Notes: generated by a model from the sequence alone, not told the origin. DNA of 64,000 nucleotides from Synechococcus sp. C9 (GCF_022984075.1 NZ_JALAAD010000001.1:2398455-2462454), one strand, 5' to 3'; counted from the stretch's first letter, positions 44,394-54,592 are shown. Numbers and translations are program-made.

Positions 44394-45932
44394 ATGGATT
44401 TTGCCCAGGAGTTGGGGGTACTGATCCGGGCACGTTACCCGTTTATCTATGTGCCCACGGCGGAGGAGGAGCGGGCGGAGGCGGTTTTGGTGCGGGTCGC
44501 CAAGGATTTGGGGCAGTGGGGGGTTTATTCCTGGGATTTTGTGGAGGGCATCCAGGGCAATCCCAATGACCAGGGGTTCGCCCGTCGGAATCCTCTACAG
44601 GCGTTGGAATTTTTGGATAAATTGCCCCCACAGGTGCCTGCCCTGTTGATCCTGCGGGACTACAGCCGGTTTTTGGAGGATGTGGCGGTGGGGCGCAAGT
44701 TGCGAAATCTGAACCGCACCCTCAAGGGGCAACCCAAAAGTGTGATTTTTCTCACGCCGGAAGTGCGTCTGCCCCTGGAATTGCAGGAAATGGTCACTGT
44801 CTTGCCCTTTGGTTTGCCGACGGCGGCGGAATTGCGCCAGGAACTCCAGCAGATACTCCAGGGGCTGAACCAGTCCTTGCCCCCACAGGTCTTGGAAGAA
44901 TTGGTGCGTTCCTGTCAGGGGTTATCCTTGGAGCGGATGCAACGGGTGGTGGGGCGGGCGTTGGCATTGCGGGGCACCCTGACGGCGGAGGATGTGGATT
45001 TGGTACTGACGGAAAAACGGCAGATTATCCAGCAGACGCAAATTTTGGAGTTTTGCCCCCCGACGGTTACCCTGGCGGATATTGGCGGGTTGGATAATTT
45101 GAAACTTTGGTTGCAACGACGGCAAGGGGCGTTTGGTGAGGCGGCACGGGAATATGGCTTGCCCTATCCCCGGGGGTTACTGCTGGCGGGGTTGCAGGGG
45201 ACGGGGAAATCCCTGACCGCCAAGGCGATTGCCCATTTTTGGCATTTGCCCCTCCTGCGGTTGGATGTGGGGCGGTTGTTTGCCGGGTTGGTGGGGGAAT
45301 CGGAGAGCCGCACCCGCCAGATGATTCAACTCACGGAAGCCCTAGCGCCCTGTGTGCTGTGGATTGATGAGATTGACAAAGCCTTTAGTGCGATGGACAG
45401 CCGGGGGGATAGCGGCACCACCAATCGGGTGTTTGGCACGATCTTGACCTGGTTGGCGGAAAAAAATTCCCCGGTGTTTGTGGTGGCAACGGCGAATCAA
45501 ATTCAACTGCTTCCCCCGGAACTCCTACGCAAAGGGCGATTTGATGAGATTTTTTTTGTTGGCTTGCCCACCTGGGAGGAACGGCAAAGTATTCTCCAGG
45601 TGCATCTGTCCCGCCTGCGACCGCACACCTGGTCAAACTATGATTTAGCACGGCTGGCGTGGGAAACCCCCGATTTTTCCGGGGCGGAACTGGAACAGGC
45701 GATCATCGAAGCCATGCACACCGGGTTTAGTCAGGGGCGGGAATTTACCACAGACGATATATTAGAAGCAGCCAGCCAGATGGTGCCCTTGGCACGCACC
45801 GCCCAGGAACAGGTGCAACTTTTGCAACAATGGGCGAGCACCGGCAAGATTCGCTCCGCTTCCCGTCACACCAGTCTCAGCCGCCGTATGGAACAACTTG
45901 AGGAACAGGATGATGGCGAGTCGTCTGCGTGA
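44394..45932 (+). CDS. ycf46: AAA+ ATPase Ycf46
   Basis: 512 residues. The N-terminal half (AQELGVLIRARYPFIYVPTAEE) is the Ycf46-specific domain. The AAA module shows GLQGTGKSLTAKAIA (Walker A), CVLWIDEIDKAFS (Walker B), the sensor in VVATANQIQLLPPELLRKGRFDE, and a lid with ETPDFSGAELEQAI, read in parts. Ycf46 occurs in cyanobacteria and red-algal plastids and has been linked to carbon-dependent regulation of photosynthesis. The downstream SH3 gene starts within its 3' end. Confidence 0.92.
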   Translation: MDFAQELGVLIRARYPFIYVPTAEEERAEAVLVRVAKDLGQWGVYSWDFVEGIQGNPNDQGFARRNPLQALEFLDKLPPQVPALLILRDYSRFLEDVAVGRKLRNLNRTLKGQPKSVIFLTPEVRLPLELQEMVTVLPFGLPTAAELRQELQQILQGLNQSLPPQVLEELVRSCQGLSLERMQRVVGRALALRGTLTAEDVDLVLTEKRQIIQQTQILEFCPPTVTLADIGGLDNLKLWLQRRQGAFGEAAREYGLPYPRGLLLAGLQGTGKSLTAKAIAHFWHLPLLRLDVGRLFAGLVGESESRTRQMIQLTEALAPCVLWIDEIDKAFSAMDSRGDSGTTNRVFGTILTWLAEKNSPVFVVATANQIQLLPPELLRKGRFDEIFFVGLPTWEERQSILQVHLSRLRPHTWSNYDLARLAWETPDFSGAELEQAIIEAMHTGFSQGREFTTDDILEAASQMVPLARTAQEQVQLLQQWASTGKIRSASRHTSLSRRMEQLEEQDDGESSA

Positions 45933-46749
45933 ATCTGCCTCCCCTTGGACATGGGTCTTGGGTTTAATTTTGGCAACGACCCTCCCCATGACTGCTAGTT
46001 TTATCCTGGTACGTTTGGGTTTGAATCATTGGTATCGGGTAACGCAACCCCCATCGCCTGCCAGCCCCGTCGCCCCGCCCCAGGCGGATGTGATTCCAGC
46101 GGGCACCCGGATGCAGGTCACCGCCCCCGAAGGTTTGTTGGTGCGGGCGCAACCCCAGGCGGGGAGTCCGGTGGTGGGCACAGCGGCTTATCAACAGACC
46201 ATTGAACGGCTGGCAATGAGTGCCGACCAGCAGTGGGAACAGGTGCGATTACCGGCGCAACAGGTGGTGGGTTGGGTGAAAGCGGGCAATCTGCAAGCCC
46301 CGAACCCGGTTCATCCCCCGCCCGTCCCACCCCAGGGGAATGTCTGGGTCACGGCTGAGGATGGGTTAATTCTGCGCCAGGAACCGAGTACCTCTGCGCC
46401 CGTGATTACCGGGTTAGCCTATGCCCAGGAATTGATTTTCTTAGCACACAATGGGGATGCCAGTTGGACGCAGGTGCAAATCCCCGCCACCCAGACCACT
46501 GGCTGGGTCAAATCCGAATACGTCCGCAGTACACCACCAGGGGAACGGGAAGGGCGGCAGGTGCAGGTCAACTCCCCCACCGGTTTGGTACTGCGTCAAT
46601 CACCCAACGGTGTCCCCCTGACCACCCTGGCGGATCGGGAAAAATTACTGGTGCTGGATACCAGTAGCGATGGGCAATGGTTAAAAGTGTCTGTCCTGGC
46701 TACCCAACAGGAAGGCTGGGTCAACGCCCAATACACCCAACCCCTTTAA
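45910..46749 (+). CDS. Membrane-anchored triple SH3b-domain protein
   Basis: 279 residues. The start ATG overlaps the ycf46 end by 23 nt and has GAGG about 7 nt before it. One N-terminal membrane helix (WTWVLGLILATTLPMTASFILV). Then three bacterial SH3 domains near 60-130, 140-210 and 215-279, each with GLLVR/GLILR/GLVLR and ending in GWVKxxxL or GWVNAQY. A periplasmic peptidoglycan- or protein-binding role is likely. Linkers are Pro-rich. Confidence 0.85.
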   Translation: MMASRLRESASPWTWVLGLILATTLPMTASFILVRLGLNHWYRVTQPPSPASPVAPPQADVIPAGTRMQVTAPEGLLVRAQPQAGSPVVGTAAYQQTIERLAMSADQQWEQVRLPAQQVVGWVKAGNLQAPNPVHPPPVPPQGNVWVTAEDGLILRQEPSTSAPVITGLAYAQELIFLAHNGDASWTQVQIPATQTTGWVKSEYVRSTPPGEREGRQVQVNSPTGLVLRQSPNGVPLTTLADREKLLVLDTSSDGQWLKVSVLATQQEGWVNAQYTQPL

Positions 46750-46754
46750 CTTTT

Positions 46755-47762
46755 TTAACTTTTCAGAATGCTGGAGCCAGGGGGAGGCGGTGCCGCCGTT
46801 TTCCCATCAGCGGGTGGGGGCGATGCCACTTTTGCCAATCCCTGCACCATGTGTCCCAACTCCATCGGGAACAGCACCACCGTGTTGGAAGGACTCGCCG
46901 CCAGACCATCAATGGTTTGTAGCGTCCGCAGTTCCAGGGCAATCGGGTTTGCCTGCATCAATTTCGCCGCTTCCGCCAAGTTCTGTGCCGCTAGGCGATC
47001 CCCTTCCGCTTTGGTAATGGTCGCCCGTTTTTCCCGTTCTGCCGAGGCTTGCCGGGACATGACCTTTTGCAAATCCTCCGGCAAATCAAAATCCTGCAAC
47101 TGAATCGCCTCCACTTTCAAACCCCAATCCCGCACCTTTTCCCCGACGATAGCCGCCACCTGTTCCTGAATTTTTTCCCGCTCCGAAAGCAGGTCATCTA
47201 AGGAAGAAGAACCCACCACATCCCGCAGAGCCGATTGGGCATATTGGGAGGTGGCAAAACGGTAATTTTGTACCTTGGTAATCGCATAACCGGGGTTTCT
47301 CACACTCAAAAATAGGGCACCATCAATCACCACCGGCACATTATCTTTTGTAATCGCCCGTTGGCGGGGAATATTCAATACCTGCACCCGGGTATCAACA
47401 AATTGGACACTTTCTAGTACCGGCATTACATAAAAAACGCCGGAACCCCGGATTTCTGAGAACTTGCCCAGGGTCAAAATCACCCCTTTTTCCCACTCAG
47501 CCGCCACCCGCACCCCATTAACCACTTGACTCCAGAGCGCCAAAACCACCCCTGCCCCCACCCACAAAGGGAGACGCTCTTGCAATTTTCTGCCAATATC
47601 TAGGGAGGGCGAGCCATAGGCTAAAAGTACAATAGGCAATGCTACCAGCCAGTACACCACCGCCCGAATTGGTCCTCCTAGGGAGACGTGTTGCACATCG
47701 GGACTGGCATACAACCGTGCCCCTTCCCGCTGTTGGGTAATCGTCTGCCCATTGCTAGTCAT
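46755..47762 (-). CDS. SPFH/band-7 (slipin-like) membrane protein
   Basis: 335 residues. Two membrane helices (~33-50 and ~68-85). The SPFH domain shows VAAEWEKGVILTLGKFSEIRGSG, VQFVDTRVQVLNIPRQ, ALRDVVGSSSLDDLLSEREKIQEQV, and LPEDLQKVMSRQASAEREKRA, read in parts. It is followed by a coiled coil and a Pro-rich end. Such proteins form membrane microdomain scaffolds, often with a partner NfeD protein; none is adjacent. Confidence 0.9.
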   Translation of the reverse strand: MTSNGQTITQQREGARLYASPDVQHVSLGGPIRAVVYWLVALPIVLLAYGSPSLDIGRKLQERLPLWVGAGVVLALWSQVVNGVRVAAEWEKGVILTLGKFSEIRGSGVFYVMPVLESVQFVDTRVQVLNIPRQRAITKDNVPVVIDGALFLSVRNPGYAITKVQNYRFATSQYAQSALRDVVGSSSLDDLLSEREKIQEQVAAIVGEKVRDWGLKVEAIQLQDFDLPEDLQKVMSRQASAEREKRATITKAEGDRLAAQNLAEAAKLMQANPIALELRTLQTIDGLAASPSNTVVLFPMELGHMVQGLAKVASPPPADGKTAAPPPPGSSILKS

Positions 47763-47937
47763 TACAGGTACCTCCTGGTAATAAAATATTGTTATTTATG
47801 AATAATATAGACCATCATAATTCCCAATAAAAATTAAAGAGCGGTTAAACAAAGGTTAAGTACCTAAGCAAAGAGGTGTGCCCCAATTTCCCACTTTGAA
47901 GTAATCTGTTTCTCTTTAATTTAATCAATCTACTACC

Positions 47938-48122
47938 GCAATCCTAACTGAGTATGGCTACGCCACGCAGACTATAGCAAACCTATCAGAAATTAGAACA
48001 GTAATCGCATAAGGGCATCTCTATTTATTTGAACCAAGCAAAAATTTCATCGTTGGCATACCCATATTACCCAGAACCAAGGGCGGGGGTGCCCCTGCGA
48101 CCTATTTTTAGAAGTGCCCTTT
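47938..48122 (-). repeat. Decayed type-A fragment followed by complete type-B repeat
   Basis: 47938-48005 carries GCAATCCTAACTGAGTATGG, then CTACGCCACGC, like the decayed copy at 1575. 48010-48122 has AAGGGCATCTCTATTTATTT, CCAGAACCAAGGGCGGGGGT and TTTTTAGAAGTGCCCTT. The core is co-oriented with the minus-strand gene 4 nt away. This fills most of the 47763-48125 gap; no gene seen. Confidence 0.75.
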
Positions 48123-48125
48123 CGA

Positions 48126-48641
48126 TTAACTATTATTATCTTTTGGCAGTGAATTCCGTTCCCAAATTAAGATAGCTAACATGGCGACCGCTGTACCGAT
48201 GGAAGATTCGGCAAAACGCAGGCCAGCATTGACCGCAGGGGATAAATGGGGACTGTTTCCCGCCACAACCATGACAATGGCGACCGTTAGGGAAGCGAGG
48301 CGGGCGTGGTCGGGAATCCGCACCAGATGGCACAGCAAAACAGTTACAAAAATACACAATCCCATTCCCCAGGGACTAAAGGGCAAGACGGAAAGATAGA
48401 GAGCACTGACCAGGGAGCCAATCCCTGACCCCAAAATCCGCAGGGTTGCCATAGCAAAGGTTTCCCGGCGGCTGGCTTGCAGGACAACAATACCGGAGAT
48501 GGCTGCCCACAATCCCCCGAGACTGGCATTGGCCGCATCCGGGGTGTTGGTGGTATAAAATCCGATCAAATACGAAACCAGGGCGGTCAAAGAAATTTGT
48601 AGGGCAATAAGAATGCTGTTGCGTTTGAGGGAAAAATTCAT
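48126..48641 (-). CDS. FUSC/aromatic acid exporter-like membrane protein
   Basis: 171 residues with about five membrane helices. It resembles the N-terminal membrane part of FUSC-family proteins: LQISLTALVSYLIGF, GGLWAAISGIVVLQ, ATLRILGSGIGSLVSALYL and LASLTVAIVMVVAG. The soluble C-terminal domain of long family members is missing. It may transport organic acids; substrate unknown. Confidence 0.7.
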   Translation of the reverse strand: MNFSLKRNSILIALQISLTALVSYLIGFYTTNTPDAANASLGGLWAAISGIVVLQASRRETFAMATLRILGSGIGSLVSALYLSVLPFSPWGMGLCIFVTVLLCHLVRIPDHARLASLTVAIVMVVAGNSPHLSPAVNAGLRFAESSIGTAVAMLAILIWERNSLPKDNNS

Positions 48642-48838
48642 CCTGTAGATGCCCCCTTATCAATCTTTGCTAATTTCAGATGAGCGACGGCACACAGGTG
48701 TACCCTTTCCCCAAATTTCTCAATGCTTAGAGTTCCATCCATAGGAGAGTGGCTGGGATGCTACCGTTTTCCCCTTGAGTGTATCAATTTTTTTAACAAT
48801 TTTATTAATAATTTTATTTTTTCAACGGTGCAGAACCT

Positions 48839-49195
48839 TCAAGACCACAGGGCTTCCCAATCGGGGCAGGTTTCTAACCCCACGCCGTAGGGGTGCATGG
48901 CGCAGACAAAAATCTGGTCATTGTACACCTGACCGTGGTAGTGCTTACAGCCCACACAGGCGGGTTGCTCCATCACCAGGGGGTCGAGGGTTTGGGTCAA
49001 GGGTTGCACCAGAGCCATGAGGGTGCCTTCAACCCAAGCCGCCGTTTCCGCCAGGGGCACCTCCCATTCCAGCAGGGTTTGCTCCAATTGTTCATCCCAT
49101 TGATCGAACATTTGCGACCATTCCTGTTCGTAGTCATCCCAGGAAAGGATCGTCTCGACCAGCAAGCCATTGAGTTGTTTCCACCAGTCATTCAT
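48839..49195 (-). CDS. Conserved protein with cysteine motif, unknown function
   Basis: 118 residues. A helical acidic part (SQMFDQWDEQLEQTLLEW) is followed by CVGCKHYHGQVYNDQIFVCAMHPYGVGLETCPDWE, read in pieces. The CxxCKHYHG...VCAMHPYG...CPDW pattern is common in cyanobacterial proteins and probably binds zinc. No reaction known. The preceding 48642-48838 gap holds only promoter-like AT-rich sequence. Confidence 0.6.
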   Translation of the reverse strand: MNDWWKQLNGLLVETILSWDDYEQEWSQMFDQWDEQLEQTLLEWEVPLAETAAWVEGTLMALVQPLTQTLDPLVMEQPACVGCKHYHGQVYNDQIFVCAMHPYGVGLETCPDWEALWS

Positions 49196-49243
49196 GGGCG
49201 CCCCCCACCGCTTAGTGCCATTTTACTCCGGAAAAACCCGACG

Positions 49244-50047
49244 TTAATCCGTAAGGGCTTGCCCCACGATCAGGGTACGGGTTTGCCCCGCCCGGGTCAG
49301 CACCACTTCCTGTTCCCGCACTTCCTTGACCTGCCAACCGCTCTGCCCCACCTGACCGCCCACATTGACCTGCTGGGTGGTGTCCCCAACCTGGAACATG
49401 GCGATGGAACCGGCTCCCATTTGCAATAACCCGATCAGGGTCAGGGTCGGACGGGGGGATGGTTTCGCCACAGGGGCGGTGGGCTGAGCGGGGAGACTGG
49501 CGGGGGCAGTGATCACCGGAGCCTGGGGAATGGGCATGACCGTCACCGGGGGCGGCGGGGGTACGGCAGGAGGCTCCGGGGGTTTAGGGTTGGTGGCTGG
49601 GGAAGGCTGGGGCGTACTACGCTCGGGAATCCGGGCTAACGCTCGCTCCAAATAAGTAACAAACTCCTGATGCGGTGGTTCGGCGGGGGCAGGGGTGCGT
49701 GCCGCTTGCCAATACTGTCGCCCGTACCAGGTGCCCAACATCACCAGGGTGCCCAAGCCCAGCCATACCCACCAGGGGGTCGGTCGCTCCGCTGGAGTAT
49801 CCACAAACGCCGCCGTTAAAATCGTCTCCGGGTGGTAGGGCGGTTGACGAACTGGCATCAACGGGGCGGGGTTGTACGCCAAAACCACCATTGCCCCTGG
49901 CTCGGGGACGGATCGTACTAGGGCTAAGGGCTGACCGGCAGGGGGGAGACACCGGGAGGGCAGGGGTTCCTCCAGGCGGCTAAAAACATCGTCCAACAGG
50001 GCTTCTACCTCAGCTTCCAGTTGGGGTTCGGGCAGGCAATGGCTCAT
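49244..50047 (-). CDS. Single-pass membrane protein with proline-rich linker
   Basis: 267 residues. Cytoplasmic part ~1-90, membrane helix [18 protein letters not shown] near 95, a long Pro/Ala-rich linker (~120-200), and a small C-terminal beta domain: [38 protein letters not shown]. The end resembles the PulC/PilP-like domain of secretion or pilus proteins (a homology domain with repeated strands). Starts in ATGA overlap with the mnmG stop, so it follows mnmG in one operon. Confidence 0.65.
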   Translation of the reverse strand: MSHCLPEPQLEAEVEALLDDVFSRLEEPLPSRCLPPAGQPLALVRSVPEPGAMVVLAYNPAPLMPVRQPPYHPETILTAAFVDTPAERPTPWWVWLGLGTLVMLGTWYGRQYWQAARTPAPAEPPHQEFVTYLERALARIPERSTPQPSPATNPKPPEPPAVPPPPPVTVMPIPQAPVITAPASLPAQPTAPVAKPSPRPTLTLIGLLQMGAGSIAMFQVGDTTQQVNVGGQVGQSGWQVKEVREQEVVLTRAGQTRTLIVGQALTD

Positions 50048-51930
50048 GCGGACATCCGGTGGTGAAGTTCGAGATAAATGAGCAAGGCTTGAATATCTGC
50101 GGGATTGACACCGCCAATGCGGGCGGCTTGACCAAGGGTTAAGGGGCGAACGTGGGTTAATTTTTCCCGTGCTTCCATTGATAGCGTAGTAATGCGATTG
50201 TAGTCAATATCCGGGGGCAACCGCCGCTGGGCATATTTCTGCGCCTGCTCGATCTGCTGGTTTTGGCGTTGTAAATACCCCGCATATTTCAAACGAATTT
50301 CCACACTTTCCCACACGGAACGCTCTAAATCCGGGGCACCCAACCCCCAATTCACCAAATGCTCGTAGTGCAACCCCGGACGGGTGAGCAATTCCGCCAA
50401 GGTCACGGCGGTTCGCACCGGCTCCCCCATCGCCTGCAATTCCGCCACCACCGGGTCATGGGGTTTGATCCGCACCTGGCGCAACCGCTCCTGTTCGGCG
50501 GCAATCTGCTGTTGTTTCTCCTGGTACAGTTGCCAGCGCCGGTCATCAATCAAGCCAATGTCCCGCCCCAAGGGGGTCAGCCGCTCATCCGCATTGTCCG
50601 AACGCAAATGCAGGCGGTATTCCGAACGGGACGTGAGCATTCGGTAGGGTTCCCGCAAATCCCGGGTACATAGGTCGTCAATCAGGGTGCCAAGGTAACT
50701 TTGCTCCCGGGGAAAAATAATTAGTTCTTTTTGCGCCACAAAGCGAGCCGCATTGATCCCCGCCACGATTCCCTGCGCCGCCGCCTCTTCATACCCCGTT
50801 GTCCCATTGATCTGCCCCGCACAAAATAGCCCTTGAATTTTTTTGGTCATCAAGGTTGGCTGGCATTGGGTCGCAGGCAGGTAATCGTATTCCACCGCAT
50901 AGGCAGGGCGCAACATGACGCACTGTTCCAACCCCGGCAAGGTTCGCAGTAACGCCAGTTGTAATGCTTCCGGCAAGCCCGTCGAAAAGCCCTGCACATA
51001 CAGTTCCGGGATGTCCCGCCCCTCCGGTTCCAGGAAAATTTGGTGGGACTCCTTATCGGCAAACCGGACGATTTTATCCTCAATGCTGGGGCAATAACGG
51101 GGGCCTTTGGCATCCACCCAACCCCCATACACGGGCGAGAGATGCAAATGTTCCCGAATCAGACGGTGGGTTTCGCTGGTCGTGCGGGTGAGATAGCAGG
51201 GCAATTGCTCCCGTTCCTGCCACACCTGGGGGTCAAAACTAAACCACCGCACCACCTCATCCCCCGGTTGCGGCTCCAAATGGGTCGTATCCACCGTGCG
51301 TCTATCCACCCGGGCGGGGGTTCCCGTTTTCAAACGCCCCACCTCAAACCCCAAGCGTTGCAGGTTGGCGGTCAACCCCTCGGCGGCAAATTCCCCAGCC
51401 CGTCCCGCAGACATAGACTGATTCCCCACCCAAATCCGCCCACCCAGGAACGTCCCGGTCGTGAGGATCACCGCCTGAGCGGCAAAATTCACCCCGAAAT
51501 AGGTACGCACACCAATGACTTCATCATGCCGCCCTAGGAGTAAATCCGTCACCATGCCTTCCCGCACCCACAAATTGGGCTGGTTCTCCACCACTTGGCG
51601 CATCACACGGGCATACTCCCGTTTATCCGTTTGCGCCCGCAACGCCCACACCGCCGGTCCCCGGGAATGGTTCAGCAGACGCTTTTGCAGATAGGTGCGG
51701 TCGGTCATTTTGCCAATTTCGCCCCCCAGGGCATCCACCTCATGCACCAACTGGGATTTGGCGGGTCCCCCCACCGCCGGATTACAGGGTTGCCAAGCAA
51801 TGCGGTCTAAATTCAAAGTCAACAGCAGGGTGCGACAGCCCAACCGGGCGGATGCCAACGCCGCTTCACAGCCCGCATGACCGGCTCCCACCACAATTAC
51901 ATCAAAGGTGTCGAGAAAATCGGGCATCAT
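50044..51930 (-). CDS. mnmG: tRNA uridine 5-carboxymethylaminomethyl modification enzyme MnmG
   Basis: 628 residues from ATG; a second ATG follows immediately. FAD site: [21 protein letters not shown]. The GidA signatures [34 protein letters not shown], and the C-terminal helical region [20 protein letters not shown] are present. With MnmE it modifies U34 of several tRNAs. Full length. Confidence 0.97.
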   Translation of the reverse strand: MMPDFLDTFDVIVVGAGHAGCEAALASARLGCRTLLLTLNLDRIAWQPCNPAVGGPAKSQLVHEVDALGGEIGKMTDRTYLQKRLLNHSRGPAVWALRAQTDKREYARVMRQVVENQPNLWVREGMVTDLLLGRHDEVIGVRTYFGVNFAAQAVILTTGTFLGGRIWVGNQSMSAGRAGEFAAEGLTANLQRLGFEVGRLKTGTPARVDRRTVDTTHLEPQPGDEVVRWFSFDPQVWQEREQLPCYLTRTTSETHRLIREHLHLSPVYGGWVDAKGPRYCPSIEDKIVRFADKESHQIFLEPEGRDIPELYVQGFSTGLPEALQLALLRTLPGLEQCVMLRPAYAVEYDYLPATQCQPTLMTKKIQGLFCAGQINGTTGYEEAAAQGIVAGINAARFVAQKELIIFPREQSYLGTLIDDLCTRDLREPYRMLTSRSEYRLHLRSDNADERLTPLGRDIGLIDDRRWQLYQEKQQQIAAEQERLRQVRIKPHDPVVAELQAMGEPVRTAVTLAELLTRPGLHYEHLVNWGLGAPDLERSVWESVEIRLKYAGYLQRQNQQIEQAQKYAQRRLPPDIDYNRITTLSMEAREKLTHVRPLTLGQAARIGGVNPADIQALLIYLELHHRMSA

Positions 51931-52134
51931 CAATTAACTCAGGGGCAACTATTCATTATTTTTAGCATAGACAGGTTGGGAGTGCAGGAACACAACCAAT
52001 GATGGGCACAATAGAGGGGTTCAAAATCCGATTTGTAAAAAGTTCATTTCAGTCTCAGGTTATGGAATTTCCCAAGTGATCAAGGTTTCCAATAATTGAC
52101 AACCTTTAATTAGTAAGTATGCTTTACTCTACTT

Positions 52135-52248
52135 CTAAGTTTGGGAGTTGAGGGCTTGACTAAGATGCGTCTCTAGTCGTTTTAAGCTCCGCCAATATGC
52201 GAATAAAACATTAAGGTTCACTAAAGCTAGACATAAAAGCAATGGCAT
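52135..52248 (-). pseudogene. Possible transposase C-terminal remnant
   Basis: A 37-residue frame reads MPLLLCLALVNLNVLFAYW, then RSLKRLETHLSQALNSQT. This has the hydrophobic-then-basic pattern seen at the end of many DDE transposases, in a stretch otherwise without genes. An A-type repeat lies just upstream. This is a guess based on pattern alone. Confidence 0.25.
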
Positions 52249-52256
52249 ATCGTAGC

Positions 52257-52358
52257 TATAGCAGTCCTAAATGAGATATGGAACAGGGGTCGCAGGGGCA
52301 CCGCCCCCGTATTTGGTTCTGGAACATTTTTATTTGCAAATCAAGTAGGATTGCTATA
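52257..52358 (+). repeat. Full-length type-A core repeat
   Basis: Ends TATAGCAGTCCTAAATGAG and AAATCAAGTAGGATTGCTATA (19 nt of inverse match with few differences), and a consensus core with GGGGCACCGCCCCCG. Good reference copy of the family. Confidence 0.9.
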
Positions 52359-52566
52359 TCGGTTGCAACAGCACTACAGCCTGTTCACAAATTAAAGGAT
52401 ACAAAGAATCCTATTTCCAAGGTTTAGTTCCTTAGAGCCGGTAGGTTTACCGCCCTATCCCGTAACCACTTAAAAGGCTGTATATTTCCCGGGCACCTCC
52501 ATAAATTCAAAGTTAGCGGTCGCAGGGGGCACCCCCGCCCTTGGTTCTGGGTAATATGGGTATGCC

Positions 52567-53653
52567 CAGTAGTGTTGAATGTTAACGAAAGGGTGGAAAA
52601 GGGAGACTAAAAATGGTATTTTAGATTGGTAGAAACCACGAGTAACAGTATTTTTATGAGACGACAAATTCAGGGACTTATCAAGCCCTTGCTGAACCTT
52701 CTTCCCAAAAACGACTATCCAGTCTTGGATACTCGCTTGTTTGTACTCATATGGATGCACTTCATTTTAGATGCAAGAGTCGCCACCATGCGGGGCTTAT
52801 TCTTCCTCTTGAATCATCTCAATTTTAAAGTTGACATATCAACGTTTTCTAAGGCGTGTAAACATCGTAGCACCGAGCCGTTTCAAGTGATCCTAAGAGA
52901 ACTGCAAAAACGGCTTAAACATCATCAAGGTGAATTTAAGCACTTATTCCCATTAGATTCTACCATTATCACCCTGACCAGCAAATTATTCTGGCACTAC
53001 AAGCAGGTAAAATTGACGCTTGGCCTGGATATAAATGAGGGCAATATCGGTGACGAATCAATTATATTTGGAAAGACTAATGACCATAAAATTGGGCATC
53101 TTGTGATTGGGACGATACCTGAGAATGCCGTTGGTATCATGGATAGGGGTTTTGCTTCCTGGAAATTAATGGACGAAATGTGTAAACGAAATACATTGTT
53201 TATTGTGCGGATTAGAAATAATATGAAGTTGCAACCTGACAATCCGGATATTCGGGTAATTCAATTTTTTAATGAAGAGGAAAACACAGAATATAGGCTA
53301 GCGACTAACGTGACTTCGATGACGGATGAAGAGATTTGTTCAGCCTATCGTTTGCGCTGGCGAATTGAGTTGCTTTGGAAGGCACTAAAGATGCACTTGA
53401 AATTGGATAGAATCATTACCAAGAATGAGAATGGTGTGCGGCTACAGATTTATGCCGTATTGATTGGTTATCTAATTTTAAGATTGCTGGAGATAGGTCA
53501 CAATAAGACCTATGAATTGATTGACAAGTTGCGATATTTACAAATAGAAATAGGCCGACACTGTAGCTTCATGGAACTCGTAGGGGTAGAGCCGCTCGTA
53601 GGATAACCCTGACCCCTTATGTTAAGTTTTATTACGGACATTCAACACTACTG
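52567..53653 (+). mobile_element. IS4-family insertion sequence, copy 2 (1,087 bp)
   Basis: Same length and inverted ends (CAGTAGTGTTGAATGT) as copy 1, but in the opposite orientation. Flanking direct repeat GGGTATGCC at 52558-52566 and 53654-53662 is perfect. With copy 1 it frames a ~49-kb segment between inverted identical sequences. Confidence 0.95.
52626..53606 (+). CDS. IS4-family DDE transposase, copy 2
   Basis: 326 residues, identical to copy 1: FPLDSTII, GIMDRGFAS and YRLRWRIELLWKALK. The frame opens at TTG with a GGGAG-like site about 13 nt before; an ATG lies ten codons in. A tiny ATG GTA TTT TAG frame directly upstream overlaps the leader and could limit translation, as is common in transposases; this is speculative. 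Confidence 0.93.
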   Translation: MVETTSNSIFMRRQIQGLIKPLLNLLPKNDYPVLDTRLFVLIWMHFILDARVATMRGLFFLLNHLNFKVDISTFSKACKHRSTEPFQVILRELQKRLKHHQGEFKHLFPLDSTIITLTSKLFWHYKQVKLTLGLDINEGNIGDESIIFGKTNDHKIGHLVIGTIPENAVGIMDRGFASWKLMDEMCKRNTLFIVRIRNNMKLQPDNPDIRVIQFFNEEENTEYRLATNVTSMTDEEICSAYRLRWRIELLWKALKMHLKLDRIITKNENGVRLQIYAVLIGYLILRLLEIGHNKTYELIDKLRYLQIEIGRHCSFMELVGVEPLVG

Positions 53654-53807
53654 GGGTATGCCAACGAATTGGTTCAAATAAATAGAGGTGACCTGATTAG
53701 AAAAAATTATCCCCTTAAATCCAGGAGAGACCATTTTCTGTAATACTTATATCCACATCAATCCCTAGCGAATATACTAGAGTTAATGATTTTGGGAGGA
53801 ACCCCTG

Positions 53808-54092
53808 ATGGCGCCACGGTGGACCGATGAAATGTTAGATAAAATGGCGGAGGAAAACGCCCATGCCTTTCGAGAATTGCGGGAAGCCATCAGTCGCCTC
53901 GAAACCCAAGTTTCTGCCAATACCCAAGCCATTGCCGCCAATAATCAAGCGATTCATGAACTGCGGGAGGGTCAGGCAATGATGATGCAAATTATCATGC
54001 AACAACAGACCAACATCGAGGAATTACGCCAAGATACCCGCCGGATTTTGGATGCCCTCATCAACCCCCCGCCCATGAACGGACATCGCTAA
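53808..54092 (+). CDS. Small coiled-coil protein, tandem copy 1
   Basis: 94 residues: MAPRWTDEMLDKMAEENAHA, then helical FRELREAISRLETQVSANTQ with heptads, a Met-rich GQAMMMQIIMQQQTNIEE, and RRILDALINPPPMNGHR. A GGGAGGA site stands 7-8 nt before the ATG. The protein probably forms a helical oligomer. Copies 2 and 3 follow in direct repeat, each with the same ~60-nt leader. No family known to me. Confidence 0.6.
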   Translation: MAPRWTDEMLDKMAEENAHAFRELREAISRLETQVSANTQAIAANNQAIHELREGQAMMMQIIMQQQTNIEELRQDTRRILDALINPPPMNGHR

Positions 54093-54157
54093 TTCTGATG
54101 AGGAAATTTAAAATTTTTTGGGAGTAAACATATTCCCATCAATCCCTATCAAATACA

Positions 54158-54280
54158 CTAGAGCAATCCTAAATGAGAATGGAACAGGGGTCGCAGGGGC
54201 ACCGCCCCCGTTTTGGTTCTGAAAAATTTTTGTATGCCTACGGCACGCAAGCTAATCCAAATCAAGTAGGATTGCTATAG
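54158..54280 (+). repeat. Long-form type-A core repeat inserted in the copy-2 leader
   Basis: Left end GAGCAATCCTAAATGAG, right end AAGTAGGATTGCTATAG, and the GCCTACGGCACGCAAGC insert of the long form. In copies 1 and 3 the leader reads ACTAGAGTTAATGATTTTGG without interruption. In copy 2 it is split after ACTAGAG and resumes as GATTAATAATTTTGG. Co-oriented with copy 1 upstream. Confidence 0.88.
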
Positions 54281-54307
54281 GATTAATAATTTTGGGAGGA
54301 ACCCCCG

Positions 54308-54592
54308 ATGGCGCCACGGTGGACTGATGAAATGTTAGATAAAATGGCGGAGGAAAACGCCCATGCCTTTCGAGAATTGCGGGAAGCCATCAGTCGCCTG
54401 GAAACCCAAGTTTCTGCTAATACCCAAGCCATTGCCGCCAATAATCAAGCGATTCATGAACTGCGGGAGGGTCAGGCGATGATGATGCAAATTATCATGC
54501 AACAACAGACCAACATCGAGGAATTACGCCAAGATACCCGCCGGATTTTGGATGCCCTGATCAACCCCCCACCCATGAACGGACATCGTTAA
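54308..54592 (+). CDS. Small coiled-coil protein, tandem copy 2
   Basis: 94 residues, identical in protein to copy 1 and nearly so in DNA, so duplication or gene conversion is recent. Same GGGAGGA ribosome site. Its leader carries the A-type repeat about 28 nt before the start, between the putative -10 and the ribosome site, which may alter its expression. Confidence 0.6.
   Translation: MAPRWTDEMLDKMAEENAHAFRELREAISRLETQVSANTQAIAANNQAIHELREGQAMMMQIIMQQQTNIEELRQDTRRILDALINPPPMNGHR

Larger units (their letters stand above)
52491..53693 (+). repeat. Type-B core repeat split by the IS
   Basis: 52491-52566 holds the left arm and core; the IS follows; 53663-53693 holds AACGAATTGGTTCAAATAAA and TAGAGGTGACC, the end of the right arm. 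The 9-bp target duplication is GGGTATGCC, part of the B arm. The repeat was therefore in place before the IS arrived. Confidence 0.85.
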
